This document shows, piece by piece, positions 6,658 through 8,019 of a stretch of DNA of 8,019 nucleotides. The stretch is taken from the NCBI GenBank assembly GCA_044340025.1, contig JBIIUJ010000123.1:1-8019 (forward strand). The letters run 5' to 3'. Numbering within the stretch: position 1 is the first letter of the stretch; every line of letters starts with the position of its first letter. The DNA comes from JBIIUJ01 sp044340025 (GTDB lineage Bacteria > Pseudomonadota > Alphaproteobacteria > Caulobacterales > Aquidulcibacteraceae). The notes beneath the pieces were generated by a model. That model was not told where the DNA came from, did no database searches, and saw nothing but the letters and a program-made list of their open reading frames with translations. The position numbers and the translations under genes are program-made.

Positions 6658-7301
6658 TGGGTGCTGCGCGTTTTGCCTCGATGCTGTTTGCCGGAGCGCT
6701 GGCTGGCTGCATCAGCGTTCTGCCCGAGCCGCCCGATCCGCCACAGACCTTTCCGTTGCGCGGCGCAGCCGCAATCGAGCGCGCTGGCGCCACAGCGCCG
6801 TTCAGTCTCTCCGTCGCGCTGCCCCATGCGCCGCGCGCGCTGGCCGGTGTGGACTTGGCGATCATCCGCGCCAACGGCAGCCTCGCCTATGTTGATGGCG
6901 CGGCCTGGTCCGCCCCGACGCCGGAAGGCCTTCGGGGGCTTTTGTTGGAGACGTTCGATGCGTCAGGCGCAGTGGCGATCACCGCGCCTGACAACGCATC
7001 GGCACGCACCGATTACGAACTGCGGGTCGAGTTGAACGCGTTCGAATTGCGGGAGCCGGATCGGTCGGGCCGGGGAGAGGCGCGTTTCATTGCAGCTGCG
7101 CGCCTGTTGGACGGGCGAAGCCGCACACCCGTTGCAGCCCGTACCTTTGACATCCGCGTTCCTGCCGCACGCGGCGGGGCAGCCGCCGCCGCCAATGCTT
7201 TGGCGGAAGCTGCACGCCAGGGTTCGGCAGAGATCGCGGCCTGGACCGCGGACGAAGGCGGCAAGGCCTATGCGGCGAGGGCGGCGTCGAGCAGGAGATA
7301 G
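6654..7301 (+). CDS. ABC-type transport auxiliary lipoprotein (PqiC-like)
   Basis: A 215-residue predicted lipoprotein. A short signal peptide ends in the lipobox LAGC with Cys19 as lipidation site. Residues 20-23 (ISVL) contain no aspartate at position +2, consistent with outer-membrane sorting under the Lol rule as known in enterics. The body matches the auxiliary-lipoprotein pattern: an opening PPQTFPLR, then a central YVDGAAWSAPTPEGLRGLLL segment corresponding to the family's 'Y...WAdpP..ll...l' stretch, then alternating beta strands such as DYELRVELNAFEL. Family members partner MCE transporters; PqiC in E. coli docks on the MCE tube from the outer-membrane side. The start ATG at 6654 overlaps the MCE stop (ATGA), with GGAG eight bases upstream. 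ATG 6657 and GTG 6645 are alternatives. Its last 34 bp overlap the convergent gene. Last gene of the operon. Confidence 0.85.
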   Translation: MMGAARFASMLFAGALAGCISVLPEPPDPPQTFPLRGAAAIERAGATAPFSLSVALPHAPRALAGVDLAIIRANGSLAYVDGAAWSAPTPEGLRGLLLETFDASGAVAITAPDNASARTDYELRVELNAFELREPDRSGRGEARFIAAARLLDGRSRTPVAARTFDIRVPAARGGAAAAANALAEAARQGSAEIAAWTADEGGKAYAARAASSRR

Positions 7302-8019
7302 AGGCGGCGGTCTGCGTCCCCGCCTTTGCCGGCCTGGGCCGCCTCGCCCATGGTTGCGACAAAGCGCTCCATGGCCGCCCGCAGTTTGAGGTCCGCGCGG
7401 GCCCGCTCGGCAATCAGGCCCACCGCGTCCTCGGCGGTCTCGCGCACAACGTTGCGGCGGCCGGCGAGCGAGAGTTCGCCCCGCTCAAAAGCCCGCTGCA
7501 TCGCCTGTTCGGACAAGACCAGTTCCGGCTTGACCCCGAGACCGAGGATTGCGTCGTGCAAGGCGGCGTGCGGTCCGCGCCGCGCCTTGGCGCCAGCCGG
7601 AGCAGGTTCGGGCTCGATCGACGAGAGAAGATCTTTCCAGCTCCAGGGCTCGCCGGTTCCGCGCACCGGAGCCATGCCGCCTGCTTCCGCGAAAACAGCG
7701 TCAAAGTCGGGCGCCTTCGGGGGCGGAGCAGCAGGATCTTCAGCCACAGGGGCGAGACCCAGCCGCCGGCCTGGCGCCTTGGCCGCGGCCTCGGGCTGCT
7801 CTGGCTGAACGGGCGCAGCCGGCGCGGCCGGCGCGGAGGGCGGAGCGAGCGGAGAGGGCGGGGTGGAAGCAATTGCAGGGGCGACGCCGGCCAGCCCGCC
7901 GAGGCGGGCCACCAGCTCGCCCATGGCGGCATAGGATTCCCGCAGGCGGCCCTGAAAAGCGCGGTCGAGGCCGGCGGCTTCTTCAAACGCAGCCTTTCCA
8001 GCGGCGTTCAAGCGCTGCA
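7268..8019 (-). CDS. Uncharacterised Ala/Pro-rich protein, C-terminal part, cut by the window edge
   Basis: Not firmly recognised. The frame is open to the right edge. The first possible in-window start, TTG at 8011, has no special support, so this is probably the C-terminal 250 residues of a longer protein. Counting from that TTG, there is a charged helical stretch (about 5-40, with RAFQGRLRESYAAMGELVARLGG), a Pro/Ala-rich low-complexity linker (about 48-100), a short acidic and aromatic motif GEPWSWKDLLSSIE (120-133), and a helical C-terminal domain (about 147-247) with ALHDAILGLGVKPE and RRNVVRETAEDAVGLIAERA. No membrane segment or catalytic motif is seen. The arrangement loosely recalls the C-terminus of long alphaproteobacterial coiled-coil polarity proteins such as TipN. 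This is recollection only and weak. It ends with TAG at 7268 inside the convergent lipoprotein gene. Confidence 0.7.
   Translation of the reverse strand, partial: QRLNAAGKAAFEEAAGLDRAFQGRLRESYAAMGELVARLGGLAGVAPAIASTPPSPLAPPSAPAAPAAPVQPEQPEAAAKAPGRRLGLAPVAEDPAAPPPKAPDFDAVFAEAGGMAPVRGTGEPWSWKDLLSSIEPEPAPAGAKARRGPHAALHDAILGLGVKPELVLSEQAMQRAFERGELSLAGRRNVVRETAEDAVGLIAERARADLKLRAAMERFVATMGEAAQAGKGGDADRRLYLLLDAALAA

Noticed and set aside
7800..7870. GC-rich near-repetitive stretch in the right-hand gene
   Set aside because: It is the coding sequence of the Pro/Ala-rich linker, with irregular unit lengths. It is low complexity, not a structured tandem repeat.

Overview
The window reads as high-GC alphaproteobacterial chromosome. 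The clearest lineage clue is an ABC lipid-transport operon in which an N-terminal STAS domain is fused to the MlaE-type permease and the last gene is a PqiC-like lipoprotein. The dispersed GC-rich palindrome near position 1000 and the strong G/C third-codon bias also fit. A Caulobacterales/Maricaulales-type host is my inference from general impression, not something the sequence proves.

Layout. Positions 1-962 (+) hold the C-terminal five-sixths of an acyl-CoA dehydrogenase that is cut by the left edge. A short convergent intergenic region (963-1091) carries a dispersed extragenic palindrome. Positions 1092-3666 (-) form a tightly packed three-gene operon, transcribed right to left: an enolase-superfamily dipeptide epimerase (L-Ala-D/L-Glu type), a DinB-fold metalloprotein and a DUF2817/M14-like zinc peptidase. 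A divergent regulatory region of about 80 bp (3667-3748) contains a LacI/GalR-operator-like palindrome and a second GC palindrome. Positions 3749-7301 (+) form a four-gene operon: STAS-MlaE permease, MlaF ATPase, single-MCE protein and auxiliary lipoprotein. Positions 7268-8019 (-) hold the C-terminal part of an unrecognised Ala/Pro-rich protein that runs off the right edge and overlaps the end of the lipoprotein gene tail to tail by 34 bp.

Function. The plus-strand operon encodes a complete inner-membrane lipid ABC transporter (permease and ATPase) with a membrane-anchored MCE substrate conduit and an outer-membrane-type lipoprotein partner. No periplasmic MlaC-type shuttle is encoded here, and the MCE protein has a long C-terminal helical extension. 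Together these suggest a tube-like (Mce1/PqiB-like) route across the periplasm. The minus-strand operon pairs a dipeptide epimerase with an M14-fold peptidase, which recalls the adjacent mpaA-ycjG genes of E. coli used in murein-peptide recycling. The DinB-like member has no assigned role.

Most of the window is well-behaved housekeeping-type DNA. I see no mobile element, CRISPR array, tRNA or rRNA, and no clearly new system. The points worth a second look are the peptidase/DinB/epimerase operon, the likely TTG start of the epimerase, the operator-like palindrome, the architecture of the MCE operon, and the unidentified C-terminal gene.
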